DNA from: Reclinomonas americana ATCC 50394
Taxonomy: Eukaryota > Jakobida > Jakobea > Jakobida
Assembly: GCA_048213135.1 (NCBI GenBank)
Contig: PS015060.1
Coordinates: 57,835-107,232, forward strand
Length of the DNA: 49,398 nucleotides
Direction: 5' to 3'
In this document: positions 37,701 through 47,565 of the stretch, one piece after another
Layout of the letters: the number at the start of each line of letters is the position of its first letter
Numbering within the stretch: position 1 is the stretch's first letter
Translations under genes and position numbers: made by a program
Notes under the pieces: model-generated
Told to the model about the DNA's origin: nothing
Database searches by the model: none
What the model saw: the letters and a program-made list of their open reading frames with translations, nothing else

Positions 37701-40009
37701 GCTATTCACCAGCCGGAATGCGACGTCTGCGCGACAGGGCACGGTTCACTCTCTCTCTCTCTCTCCCGTAGACAATATAACAGACGAGTGAAGGCAGAGA
37801 GAAAGAGGATGTCCCGAGGAAGAGAGAGACGGCGAGAGAATAAGCAAGTGAGAGAAAGAGAGAGAATGCGTTTCATGCTAACCGCCTGACGGAATGCAAT
37901 GCTTGCATCACCAGGCACGTTCTCTCTCTCTCTCCCTACCTCCCTCCCTCCCTCTTCCCGCGCATCACCCTCACCCGCACAGAAACACAGCCGTGACCCG
38001 ACTCGTGTCCTCGTCGGAATAGTCGCTGCACGAGAAGCTCGAGTCGGAATGGTCGCCGCCGTTGCGATCAACGCCGAGTCGTTTCTGTGACAAAGAGACA
38101 GAGCGTGAGAAGATTTAAAAAAGACATGCACACACAATTCAAGTTGATGTACGCAACCCTCTGCTTGTGCCACGACCGCAGGAACGCCAACATCTCGTCC
38201 ACCGCCGCATGATTCCACCACAGCTGATTCGGCTGCCGCGGAGCCAACACGTCGTTCCACAAGCTCGTGGGTGCCGCCTGCAACTCAGTGCGGTACCTCA
38301 CAGCTGCAGACGCGATGAGTTACAGCAGCACGAGCAGCATGCGCTCTGAACTCACCGAGCTCGTTCACGTTGTCCACTGACGCGACGCCGTCATCCGCTA
38401 CGATCGGCATCGCACGACGTGGTGGCAGCAGTCGCATCGGCGCTGGAGTTGTTGATGTTGTCGTCGTGGTCGTCGTTGCAGTGGTGGAAGAGTCGTCGAA
38501 ATCCTCGTGCGCTGCAAATGGCTGCTCACGAGAGGCACACAGACAGTGAGAGAAGAAGAGAGGGAGGGAGAGCGAGAAAAGGAGAGGGAGGGAGAGAGAG
38601 ATGCGGAGAGAGTGAAAGAGAGACGGAAGCAGAGTGAGAGATAAGCTGAGTGAGAAACAGACACAGAGAAGAACAGTAGAGAGAAAGAGAGGAAGCTGAG
38701 AGAGAAGCAGAGAGAAGAGGCAGTAGAGAGAGAGCGAGAAGACAAGATGGTGAGCGAAAAAGGAGAGACAGGCAGAGAAAAGCAGCGTGAGAAGCGAGAG
38801 AGAAGCAGAGAGGGAGAGAGAGAGAAGGGAAGCAAGAGAGAAGCAGAGAGAAAGAGAGAGAGGGAGGGAGACGCAGAGGCGAGAGACGAAGAGAGGAAAG
38901 CAGAGAGGAATGCAGAGAGGCAGAGAGTTAAGCACAGAGAGAAAACAGATCCAGAGAGAAGTGGAGAGAAACAGAGAGAACAAGAGAGGCAAAGAGAAGC
39001 AGAGAGGGACAGAAAGAAAAGCAAAGAGAGAGAGAGAGAGGCACAGAGGGAGAAGCAGAGAGAGAAGAAAATAGAGAGACAAGCAGAGCGGCAAGCACAG
39101 AGAGAAGGAGAGACAAGCAGAGAGAAAAACAGAGAGAAGAATGAGAAGAGACGCACAGAGAGAAGGAGAGAGAGAACCAAGAGGAAGAGAGGAAAAGTGA
39201 AGCACAGAGAGAGAGAGAAAGACAAGCAAACAGAGAGAACCAGAGAGAGTGATGAGAGAGGCAGAGCGAGACAGACAGACAAGAAGGGCGACAAGCACAG
39301 AGGTAAGCAGAGAAAAAGCACAGAGAGAAGGAGAGAACCAAGAGGAAGAGAGGAAGAGAGAAAGAGAGAAGCACAGAGAGAGAGAGACAGAGAGAAGCAG
39401 AGAGAGAAGACCAGAGACAACACGTGATCTGCATTCAATCTGCATCCTCCACTCCTCCCACACACTCACCATCCACCCCACATGACACGGCGGCAACGCC
39501 TCCTCCGGCTCCCTCCCATCCACCACCACCTCCGCCACCTCGGCCACATACTGCACAAACGCGCCAGGCAACAAGAACGGATGACTCTCGCGTCCCTCAC
39601 TCATCGCCGCCACCGCCTCTGCATTGCGTCGCTGGTCCTCCAACTCACGCAACTCGGCCTCCTCTGCGGCCACTCGTCGCCGCTCCTCTGCAGAGAGGAA
39701 GAACAGGGAAGTCGCAGAGGAGGAGGCCTTGTTGCGAGTGCGTTTCGTGGGAGGCTCGTTGGTGGGTGGATCGGGGAGCTCTTCCACCTCATCTGCGCAA
39801 TCCTCCTCTTGCTCTTGCTGCTGCTGTTGTTGTTGCGCGAGGGCGGTCAGAGTGCGTTTGCGTGTGGACCGACGCAGTTTCATAATGTCAAAGGCGGAGG
39901 GAGGTGCAGGTGGAGGAGGTGGAGGAGGTGGAGCAGGTGCGTCTCCTCCGCGTGCAAGAGAGGTCAGTTCGTTGAAACCTTCTGCGAGGTCGGGGTCGAA
40001 GAAGGCCAT
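34775..40009 (-). CDS. ATAD5/Elg1-like AAA+ ATPase (RFC-like PCNA unloader)
   Basis: ATAD5/Elg1 replaces RFC1 in an RFC-like complex that removes PCNA after replication. Exons fixed: 40009-39470 (MAFFDPDLAEGF..., poly-Pro, poly-Gln), 38521-38356, 38303-38158, 38084-37975, then from 37301. Family signatures in order: QPNQLWWNHAAVDEMLAFL (entry to the AAA+ domain), Walker A GPPSSGKS across 38084-37975/37301, VELDAGSHARTRKLL and EATQSHS, an insertion with PLTSFF then Gly and Ala runs, the Walker B region LFLIENVD, KRPVVLTGSS, SLLSCDGRRLTNELQYW. The C-terminal part (exon near 35290-35520, poly-Ser near 35170, and FVARDRLRPPLVAVEHLSAL) ends at TGA 34775. Long introns hold GA/CT repeats. Shares a promoter interval with the UBE2J1-like gene. 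Some 3' exon borders are approximate. Confidence 0.87.
35530..36240 (-). repeat. ~710-bp ATAD5 intron, purine-rich on + strand
   Basis: From 35540 to 36220 the + strand is GAGAGA/GGGAGA/AAAGAG with few pyrimidines, i.e. a giant polypyrimidine tract on the coding strand before the acceptor near 35525. No exon was recognised inside it. Confidence 0.8.
37302..37974 (-). repeat. 673-bp ATAD5 intron splitting the Walker A motif
   Basis: On the coding strand, the donor at 37974 is followed by a G/A-rich run (37960-37915) and the acceptor at 37302 is preceded by a C-rich pyrimidine run (37350-37302). The middle contains GA repeats. Confidence 0.8.
38522..39469 (-). repeat. 948-bp ATAD5 intron of AGAGA-type repeat
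   Basis: The + strand from 38540 to 39420 is dominated by CAGAGAGA/GAGAAG units with only scattered C and T. Lys/Arg/Glu-only frames on + and Leu/Ser-only frames on - are repeat translations. Confidence 0.85.
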
Positions 40010-40053
40010 TTTTGCGCGCGGAAAAAGTGGAAAGTTGGTTTGCGCGGGAAAAA
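40009..40053 (-). promoter_or_regulatory. Paired E2F-like sites upstream of the ATAD5-like start codon
   Basis: Both match TTTSSCGC-type cores on the ATAD5 strand. E2F control of replication genes is well known in animals and plants, so this placement is plausible; binding is inference. Confidence 0.5.
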
Positions 40054-40389
40054 CAATTACGCGTCCTGCTGAGTTTGTGGATCTTGGGGAAGTGACCAAG
40101 AGTCGAGGATCTGCGCTACGATGGTCGCTGAGTATACCATAGCAAGGCGACGTAGAGGAAGTCTCGGTACATGGGGAGAGAATGTCGACGTCGACGTTCA
40201 CGCAAGCATATGCAACTGAATTCGAAAGGCGCAGTGCCAGCGAGGGGCGCATAAGAGTGCAAGGCAATGCGCGGTAACAACGTAAGAAAAGAGGAAAGCG
40301 CTTGTGCAAGGGTGTGAAAGTGAAGTTGGTCGGACATTTTGCTCGACGTCGCATATTGGTTGTTCAGAGAGAGAAGAGAACGAACGAAG
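40010..40389. promoter_or_regulatory. Bidirectional promoter interval ATAD5-like / UBE2J1-like (380 bp)
   Basis: Two E2F-like sites sit next to the ATAD5 start. One is TTTTTGCGCGCGGAAAAA at 40009-40026, touching the ATG. The other is TTTGCGCGGGAAAAA at 40039-40053, which reads TTTTTCCCGCGCAAA on the ATAD5 strand, the classic TTTCCCGC core. GTCGACGTCGAC lies near 40184. Nothing coding was seen. Confidence 0.55.
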
Positions 40390-40422
40390 ATGAGCAGGTG
40401 GAACCCATCGAATCCCTCTGTC

Positions 40423-40458
<36 letters not shown>

Positions 40459-40692
40459 TGTGTGAGTGAGTGCAAGAGAAAGACACTCTCATTGACACGT
40501 GTCTCACACTCTCTCACTCACTCTCTCTCTCTCTTGCAGCTCTTGAACCGTGAGCTGGCGCAGTTGCAGAAGGAGCCCAGGTGAGTCATGCAAAGAGAGA
40601 GAAAAGAGATGTTGCGTCATTGATGTGTGTGTGATTGAACTGACACGTGTTTGTGTGTGCAGTGAGCTGTTCGTTGCTGGGCCGCTGGAGGT

Positions 40693-40741
<49 letters not shown>

Positions 40742-41024
40742 AGAGAGAGAAGGAAGGAGGAGGAGAGAGGAGGAAGGAAGGAGAGAGACGTAGAGTAGAC
40801 GACGTACGAGTAGTTGTGTACGTTTAGTTAGTCGGTCCCGTTCGTTCGTTCCTCTACCACACACACACACACACACNNNNNNNNNNNNNNNNNNNNNNNN
40901 NNNNNNNNNNNNNNNNNNNNNNNNNNGACGGAGGGAGGAGGAGAAGACGACGACACACGAGAGAGAGAGAGAGAGAGAGAGACACACACCTCCTCTCTCT
41001 CTCTCTCTCTCTCTCTTCTTCTCA

Positions 41025-41058
<34 letters not shown>

Positions 41059-41460
41059 AGCACAGGAAGGGAGAGAGAAGCACGCACAGAGTGAGGAAAC
41101 ACAGACTCTCTCTCCCTCCCTCTCCCTCTCTATCTCTCTCCGCGCACGCACACACACACACAAAGACTCTCTCTCCCTATCTCCCTCTCCCTCTCCCTCT
41201 CTCTCTCCCCCCTCTCCCTCCCTCTCTCCACACACACACGCGCACAATGACCCACCCCCGCCTTCACTCCTCAAGCTGTCCCTTTTCCCACTCACTTTTT
41301 TCTCTTTCCAGGAGGACTTGTTTGAGTGGCACTTTACGCTGCATGGACCGGAGGGAAGTGACTTTGAGGGCGGTGTGTATCACGGGAGGTTGACGTTGCC
41401 GACGGATTGGCCGTATCATCCGCCGGATATCTACTTCTTGACGGTGAGGTGGAAAGGGGA

Positions 41461-41548
<88 letters not shown>

Positions 41549-41769
41549 GTACGTACGACGACGACGACGACGACGACGTACGTACGAGTACGAGAGGACG
41601 GAGGACGGTACGACGGACGACGTACGGTACGTACGNNNNNNNNNNNNNNNNNNNNNNNNNNNNNNNNNNNNNNNNNNNNNNNNNNNNNNNNNNNNNNNNN
41701 NNNNNNNNNNGCGCGTCGTCGACGCGTACGTACGTACGTACGTACGTACGTACGTACGTACGTACGTAC

Positions 41770-41828
<59 letters not shown>

Positions 41829-43426
41829 AGGCGTGAAGGACCGAGAAGACTAAGAAGTCAGTCCATGCAGACACGCGCGTGTAAATGACAGATGGAGGGC
41901 GAGACGAGCAGCGGTCAACTTCCTTGCAGACACGCGCGTGTAAATGAGGAGGGGCGGGGAAGAGTCTGGGCTGAAGAGCGGTGTGTTGCAAGGGAGGGCA
42001 GGAGACCAGCTTGCCTTCTGAGAGCGAGAAGACGTTTGCTCATTCACAGTGAGAGGGACCACTCTTTTCATTTTCGTCTCACCCTCTTCCCGCACAGCCA
42101 AACGGCCGCTTCGAGCTCAACCAGAAGATCTGCCTGAGCATCACGTCGTATCACCCCGAGTCGTACCAGATTGTCACCATTGTTGCGTTTTCCCTCCTTC
42201 GCCGATCTCCGCTGCCTCTGCTTACCCCCCTTTCCCTTCCTGCAGCGACAAGTGCTGGAGGCGCTGTACGTGCACTTCCTCGAGGAGGGGCAGGGTGCGA
42301 TTGGCGCGCTCAATGCGCCGCCGGAGCGGCGACGCGAGCTGGCGCTGCAGAGCTGGGACTGGACGTGCGACAAGTGTCAGTGCTGCAATGCGGAGCTGCT
42401 GCCACCGCGGCCGCCAAAGGAGGAGGGGGCGGGAGCGCGAGCGGGAGATGGAGCAGTTGCGGGAGGGGGGATTGGGGGGTTAGGGGGGAAGGGATTTCTT
42501 TTGCAGAACGTGTTTTTGCGATATGTCGTCCCTCTCGCTGTGGTTGTCTCACATGTTCTCTTTTGTTTCCCACACCTTTCTCCTTCGTCAGTCGTTCCTT
42601 GCACTATTACGTCGCATTCGATTCTGTTCCCTATACACGCCTCTTTCCCCACACCTTTCTCCTTCGTCAGTCGTTCCTTGCGCTGTGTCGTCGCATTCGG
42701 TTCTGTTCCCTATCCACGCCTCCTTTCTGTTTTTTCGATACACCAGCGGCCTTCCGAGGATTCTCGTATTTCATGGGAAAGCCTTTCTTCTCCAGTGTCA
42801 GTTGCTCTCTCTCTCTCTCGCTCTCGCTCTCTTGTGCAAGCACACGCACACACTCTCAAACACAGCAAACTATCCAATCTGTCTGTTGTCTCCCCCCTTC
42901 CTCCTTCTCCTCTGCCTCCCACAGCCTTTTTCAATGTTCTCGCTCTCTCTGTCTCTAATACCCTTCTCCCCCTCGTTTCCCCTCGCAGCCACGCCCTCCA
43001 TCCGCCCCCACCTCACCACCGCCGGCCGCCCCGGCGCCGACTGCCGCCACCGCGACCCCTCCCGCCGCCGCTCCGCCTCGCAGAGTGCCTCCTCCTCGGT
43101 GCGTCTGTCTTCCTTATGCGCTCCCTTCTTATCCTCTTCTCACATTCCATTCGCGCAGATCCCCCGACGTGGTTGCCGGTGCCGCAGCACCTGCGCCACC
43201 CGCTGCTGCTGCTGCTACCACCACCGCCACCACCGCGGCGGCGAGGGGCGCCTCCGCCACCTCGGCCGCCGATGCCGAGCTGGAGAAGCAGGTCGTGTTG
43301 CCGCCGATGCGCTCGGTGATGCGCACGCTGTTCCCCTCAAAGTTCGACACGCTGATTCTGCTGGTGGCGACGGTGGTGGCGCTGTTGTTCTATCAGAAGG
43401 CGCTGCGTATGCATTGGACGCAGTGA
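40390..43426 (+). CDS. Ubiquitin-conjugating enzyme E2, UBE2J1/Ubc6 type, C-terminal tail anchor (ERAD)
   Basis: Exons 40390-40425, 40540-40580, 40663-40690, 41312-41443, 42098-42181, 42246-42455, 42989-43098, 43159-43426 give 302 aa in one frame. UBC core: LLNRELAQLQ, LFEWHFTLHGPEGSDFEGG, YHGRLTLP, YHPPDIYFLT, PNGRFELNQKICLSI with the catalytic Cys codon at 42131-42133. That is residue 91, the same number as human UBE2J1. Then EEGQGAIGALNAPPERRRELA and a CDKCQCC cluster. A Pro/Ala/Thr-rich linker follows and a single membrane segment (LILLVATVVALLF) ten residues from the end, typical of tail-anchored ER E2s that ubiquitinate ERAD substrates. The tryptophan region normally following the active site reads QIVTIRQ here. 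Two introns contain assembly gaps. Confidence 0.93.
40691..41311 (+). repeat. UBE2J1 intron: (GA)n after donor, CT tracts before acceptor, gap inside
   Basis: (GA)n and GGA units lie at 40695-40790, CA repeat at 40857-40876, gap at 40877-40926, GA and CT runs at 40960-41065, and CT/CCCT runs at 41105-41235. No exon was supported. Confidence 0.85.
40877..40926. other. Assembly gap (50 N)
   Basis: Preceded by (CA)n; inside a UBE2J1 intron. Confidence 0.99.
41444..42097 (+). repeat. UBE2J1 intron with (GA)n, TACG/ACG repeats and a gap
   Basis: (GA)n at 41465-41547, ACG and ACGT units at 41548-41635, gap at 41636-41710, (TACG)n at 41722-41770, (GA)n again at 41773-41827. A short repeat, GACACGCGCGTGTAAATGA, occurs at about 41871 and 41929. 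No exon was found. Confidence 0.8.
41636..41710. other. Assembly gap (75 N)
   Basis: Flanked on both sides by TACG-type sequence that may be a sequencing artefact. Confidence 0.99.
42456..42988 (+). repeat. 533-bp UBE2J1 intron with a ~79-bp tandem duplication
   Basis: Two copies of a unit containing CTCCTTCGTCAGTCGTTCCT lie at about 42563-42641 and 42642-42722. CT repeats follow at 42805-42830. The donor is GTTGCG. Confidence 0.8.
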
Positions 43427-44791
43427 TGAGGGTGGGGGTGAAGAGAGTGAAGAGAAAGAGATGGGTTGTTGTGTGGTTGTAAATTGCTGGAGTACACCAA
43501 CAGCCTAACACGAGAGGCCCGAGTTTAGGGTCTGTGCATTTCCTGCACCGATTACAGATCAACACGAATGCGGACCAGGCTCTGCTCGTAACAGTGAACC
43601 ACCACCAAACAAGCAACAGCTGCCTTGATGACCAAGTCCAACCATTTCCAAACGCAGACACCAGTCTTGAGGTAGCGGCAGGTTTTCTTGTGTCTCTGTT
43701 GCAGAAGTGATTTTAGCACTGTGGCAGCCACTGACCGTTGGCCGCACAGTAAGAGATGAGAAGACTGACGGGTTACTTGGTGACGCTGACTCGGACATGC
43801 CGGCGATATTGAAATTACGGTACGTTTCTTCAGTGCCGCACGGCCCTCATATTCACTCATCGCTCTTCTTTGTACTCCTTACGGCAGTAACTGCTGACAC
43901 TGGCTCTGCTTGCACGCAACCAGCATGTCTTGCACGTTCTTCCCCTCCACCGCCACCACTGTACATAATGACGACGACAACATCAACATTGTGTCTGTGG
44001 TCAACGTCGTCTTCAACCCTGAGTCCTCTTGTTTCTCACTGTGCGGCCACCGGTCAGTGGCTATCACGGTGTTTGAAATCACTGATGCGACAACAATGAC
44101 AACAACAACAACAACAACAACAACTGCGCCCACCACCAGCCACCACCGATATGAGCCTCACCAACAACATGACAAGCTCTTGTGTTTCAACCACTCCACA
44201 CCACCACTGCTTTTGCTTTGCCTGCTTCACGGATCCGGACCCNNNNNNNNNNNNNNNNNNNNACTCTTCTTTTGCTCTTGGGAAAGATGCCCCCGTCTTA
44301 TTGGTGACTGGTCGTTCACTAGTGGAAATTGTCCCAATTTCCAGATAATACTTGATCGTGACTTTTTTGCACAAAACTGCAGGCGTTCCTCTCGCGGCAC
44401 ACAACCACATGCAACACGCCTCCGCTCTCCACTGCACTCCACCGAATACCACACTTTTCAAGAAAAACCAGTTACTCGGAATCTTTTCAGTTTTAATTTT
44501 TGGACAAAACCTTGTCGCCATGGCAATAACCCTTCTTCACCCTCTCTTTACGTATCCCTCCTCTCTCTCTCTCACACACACACACACTCTCCACCCCAAC
44601 CATCTCTCCAAAAAAGGAAGTTGCATAGTCAATGCGTCAACGCAGTACACGTCGACTTGGGACGGTTGTCCAGTCCTCCATTCCACAACTCAGTTTCCAG
44701 TATAATCCTTTCACTTGCTTTGAAGAGCAGAGGCAAAGTGCCCTCTTCCTTCTCATAGTCTCTCTGGTCTTTCCTTTGTTTTCTTTGACCC
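43427..44791. repeat. 1.36-kb spacer with an imperfect inverted repeat and a 20-N gap
   Basis: No protein family was recognised. Bases 43699-43775 and the reverse complement of 44020-44092 are clearly related. Both arms contain AGCCACTGACCG followed one or two bases later by TGGCCGCACAGT, with extended similarity on both sides. (ACA)n lies at 44096-44122. A gap sits at 44243-44262. The promoter of the lectin gene must lie near 44600-44790. Confidence 0.6.
44243..44262. other. Assembly gap (20 N)
   Basis: Short run of N between unique sequences. Confidence 0.99.
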
Positions 44792-47182
44792 ATGACACCA
44801 AAGAGCACCACAGCCCTTGTGCTGCTCGCCGGCGTGCTTCTCCTCATCGCCATTGTCGCTGAGGCGAACAGCGCCCGCCACCAACACCAACACCGCCGCC
44901 ACCACAACGACGACGACGACTTTGACGACGCTCTCTTCCGTCTCAACCACCGCCGCTGGACCGGCCGCAACCAGCACCACCACCGCAAGTCCTCTGCGTC
45001 CCACGGCAGCCGCAGCCATGGCCGCCGCAGCCGCAGCCACAGCCACAACAGCCACAGCCACAGCCACAGCCACCACTGGCCGCTGACTGCACCAGTGACT
45101 GTGCTGGTCGCCTCCTCGAACGCCACGGGTGGTTCGTCCCAAGTCTTTTGCGCCCAAAATCGGTTAATTTTCCGTTTCTCCTTTTCGACTCACACCTCTT
45201 ATTGCAGCGTCCTCGGTCAAGACGTCGACTTGCGAGGGCTTTTCTGCGACGCTCACCTGCAAGGGTGGCCTGGTGCTGTCTGTCACCAAGGCGGCGTACC
45301 GCCCGGCCAACTTTGGCGAGTGCGGTGTGGCCGATTTGGCCTTCTACACGCCGTATGGCCTCTCGTCGCGCGTCGGCAGTGCGCTGGAGCACCTCACTGG
45401 TCACCACCACCACCACCGCAGCCGCAGCCACAGCCACAGCCACAGCCACAGCCACAGCCATGGTGGCCTGTGGCACTCGCCGCTGGGCTTCAGCTACAAC
45501 CACCACCACGCGGCTGCGCGCCACCACGCGCACGCCCGTCCGCCGGTTGTCCCGAGCACGCTGTGCCCGGCGATTGATGCCACTGCGCGTCTGCAGGGCA
45601 AGTGCAACGGCCAGGCGTCGTGCTTGGAGAGCACCCTGAGCATCACCAAGAACTGCCCGCTGTCGTCGCCGTTTATTCTCGAGATCGAGTACGGCTGCGG
45701 ATTGCCGCAGGGCAATGGCGGCACTACGCCGACGACCCCGACGACTCCGACCACGCCGACGGATCCGCGCAGCAACTGCACCAAGGGCACGCCCAAGTGC
45801 CGTTGCCACTGGACGGCGACTGGACTGCTGTGCCTGCGCAGCAAGAGCAAGTCGCACAGCCACTCGCACAGCCACAGCCACTCGCGCAGCCACCCGCGTG
45901 CGGTGGTGCACACGCGCCTGCACAAGCGCCGCAGCAGCCACAGCCACTCGCACAGCCACCACCAGCGCGTCAAGCCGCTGTTCCGCTCGCCGTACCTGTC
46001 GGGTCTCCCGCGCAGCCACAGCCACAGCCACAACTTGCCCGCGCTGGTGCACAAGCGCGGACACGCTCACGCTCATGGCCACAAGCACGGCCACGCGTAC
46101 GCGCCCGCTCATGCCTTTGCGCATGCGCACAAGCACCGTCATGCCAGCCACGTGCACCCGCAGGTGGCTGCTTGGCCCGCGCCGGCTCATGGCGTGACCC
46201 GCGACTCGGCGTGCCCGACGCTCAGCGCCAGCCTCCAGTGCCCGGCCGGCCGCCACGTGCAGGTCAAGCAGGCTCGTCTGCGCCCGGCTAGCCCGTCGGA
46301 CGGATGCGCTGCGTCTCCCCACGCGCACAGCCACTCGCACAGCCACTCGCACAGCCACAGCCACAGCTTCAGCCATGGCCACGGCCGTCGCCACTTTGCG
46401 CACGCTCACCGCCGCAGCAGCAACAGCCACGGCGCTCGCTGCCGCATCGCCGTCGACATTACCAACCAGCTGAAGCAGCGCTGCAGCGGCCAGCACCAGT
46501 GCTGGGTGCGCTCGGACACCTTCAACAGCACCAAGTGCGCCAAGAAGCAGGTGGTCGAGGTGGACTACTCGTGCTCGCCCGGTGAGTCTTTCCACCACCT
46601 TCTCTGCTTGTATGTTGTCTCGATGCTCACTCTCCCCTTTTTCTTTCAGCTCCCCGCCCGCATGTGCCTGCTCCTCGCCACTACCCGCAGCCTCCTCGCT
46701 ACCCGGCCCCGCACTTCCCGCAGTACCCGCCGCAGCAGCCACACCTGCCCCCGTTCCCGCAGCAGCCGTACTTCCCCAACTTCCCGGCCTTCCCGCAGCA
46801 GCCGTACTTCCCCAACTTCCCCACCTTCCCCCAGCCGCCGTACTTCCCGGCCCCGCCGGCCAACCCCAACCCTGCCCCGCAGCAGCCTGGCGCGCAGTAC
46901 CTGCAGCGCGTGCGTGCTTGCGGTGGCAACGTGGTGACCGCCGCCTGCCGCGATGGTGGCTCGCTGGTGGTGCTGAGCGCCACGGTGCGCGCGGCCAACT
47001 CGACTGACGGCTGCCCTGTGCCGCCGGCCGGCCAGTGCGCGGCGGTGAACGACGTGACGGCGCCGGTGAAGCAGAAGTGCGATCGCAGCACCAACTGCAC
47101 GGCATCGCTCAACGACTACGAGGGCGGCAACTGCTCCACCACCCGCGTGCTGGAGATTAGCTACTGGTGCCCGTCGGTGTAA
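44792..47182 (+). CDS. Secreted protein with three SUEL/Gal_Lectin-type domains and Ser-His-rich insertions
   Basis: Exons 44792-45131, 45208-46581 and 46650-47182 give 748 aa, phase 1 at both introns. A signal peptide (TALVLLAGVLLLIAIVAEA) is followed by a His/Arg/Asp-rich stretch. Lectin domain 1 runs from CEGFSATLTCKGG to FILEIEYGC, domain 2 from CPTLSASLQCPAG to VVEVDYSC, and domain 3 from CGGNVVTAACRDGG to RVLEISYWC. These are the rhamnose-binding (sea urchin egg lectin) frame: paired N-terminal cysteines, a V..KC.g...C segment and a terminal Y-x-C. Domains 1 and 2 carry long (Ser-His)n insertions in the same central loop, and the linkers hold more His-rich runs plus an (FPQQPYFPN)-type Pro-rich repeat before domain 3. 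Domain 3 has no insertion. Likely extracellular, sugar-binding and metal-binding; the ligand is unknown. Confidence 0.88.
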
Positions 47183-47565
47183 GCCGCGCGCGCCAACCGC
47201 TCTTGCTGTTTCTTTGTTCTTTCTGTATGCATTTTTTGTTGTTGCCAAGGTTGTTTTGCTGGTGGGAGTATGAGAGCAAGAGGTGGTGATTATTTTTGCG
47301 AGGGCCACTGAGGTCTTTTGTGTGTTGCACTTTTTTGATGATTTGATTTTCCGAGTGTATTATGTTGTTGCGATTACATGGCGAAGGGGGGAAGGGTGAG
47401 GGCGAGGATGATATGCAATAGCCAAGAGAATCAAAACCAAGTGGGCGCACCGGAGGATTCACTTGTCCCTCGGAGGATCATTTTTTCCGTCCTCGCACGA
47501 CAGTGTCGTCATGCTCGTGTACACCCACTACTATTTGTTTTCATCCCGCACGCCAACACCACACC
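47183..47565. other. Spacer of 383 bp between lectin gene and small hydrophilic gene
   Basis: T-rich 3' flank of the lectin gene (47200-47360), then the upstream region of the next gene. No CDS supported. Confidence 0.5.

Noticed and set aside
38747-39427. 226-aa Lys/Arg/Glu-rich plus-strand frame and matching Leu/Ser-rich minus frames
   Set aside because: AGAGA repeat of an ATAD5 intron.
43427-44791. A gene in the spacer, suggested by short frames with shared WPHS-like peptides
   Set aside because: The shared peptides come from the inverted DNA repeat read in different frames; no start, splice-consistent exon chain or family was found.
44943-47105. 720-aa open frame on the minus strand, the longest in the window
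   Set aside because: It is antisense to the lectin gene; its Ala/Val/Arg-rich translation reflects the complement of Ser-His and Pro codons, while the plus strand has a signal peptide, three lectin domains and phase-consistent introns.
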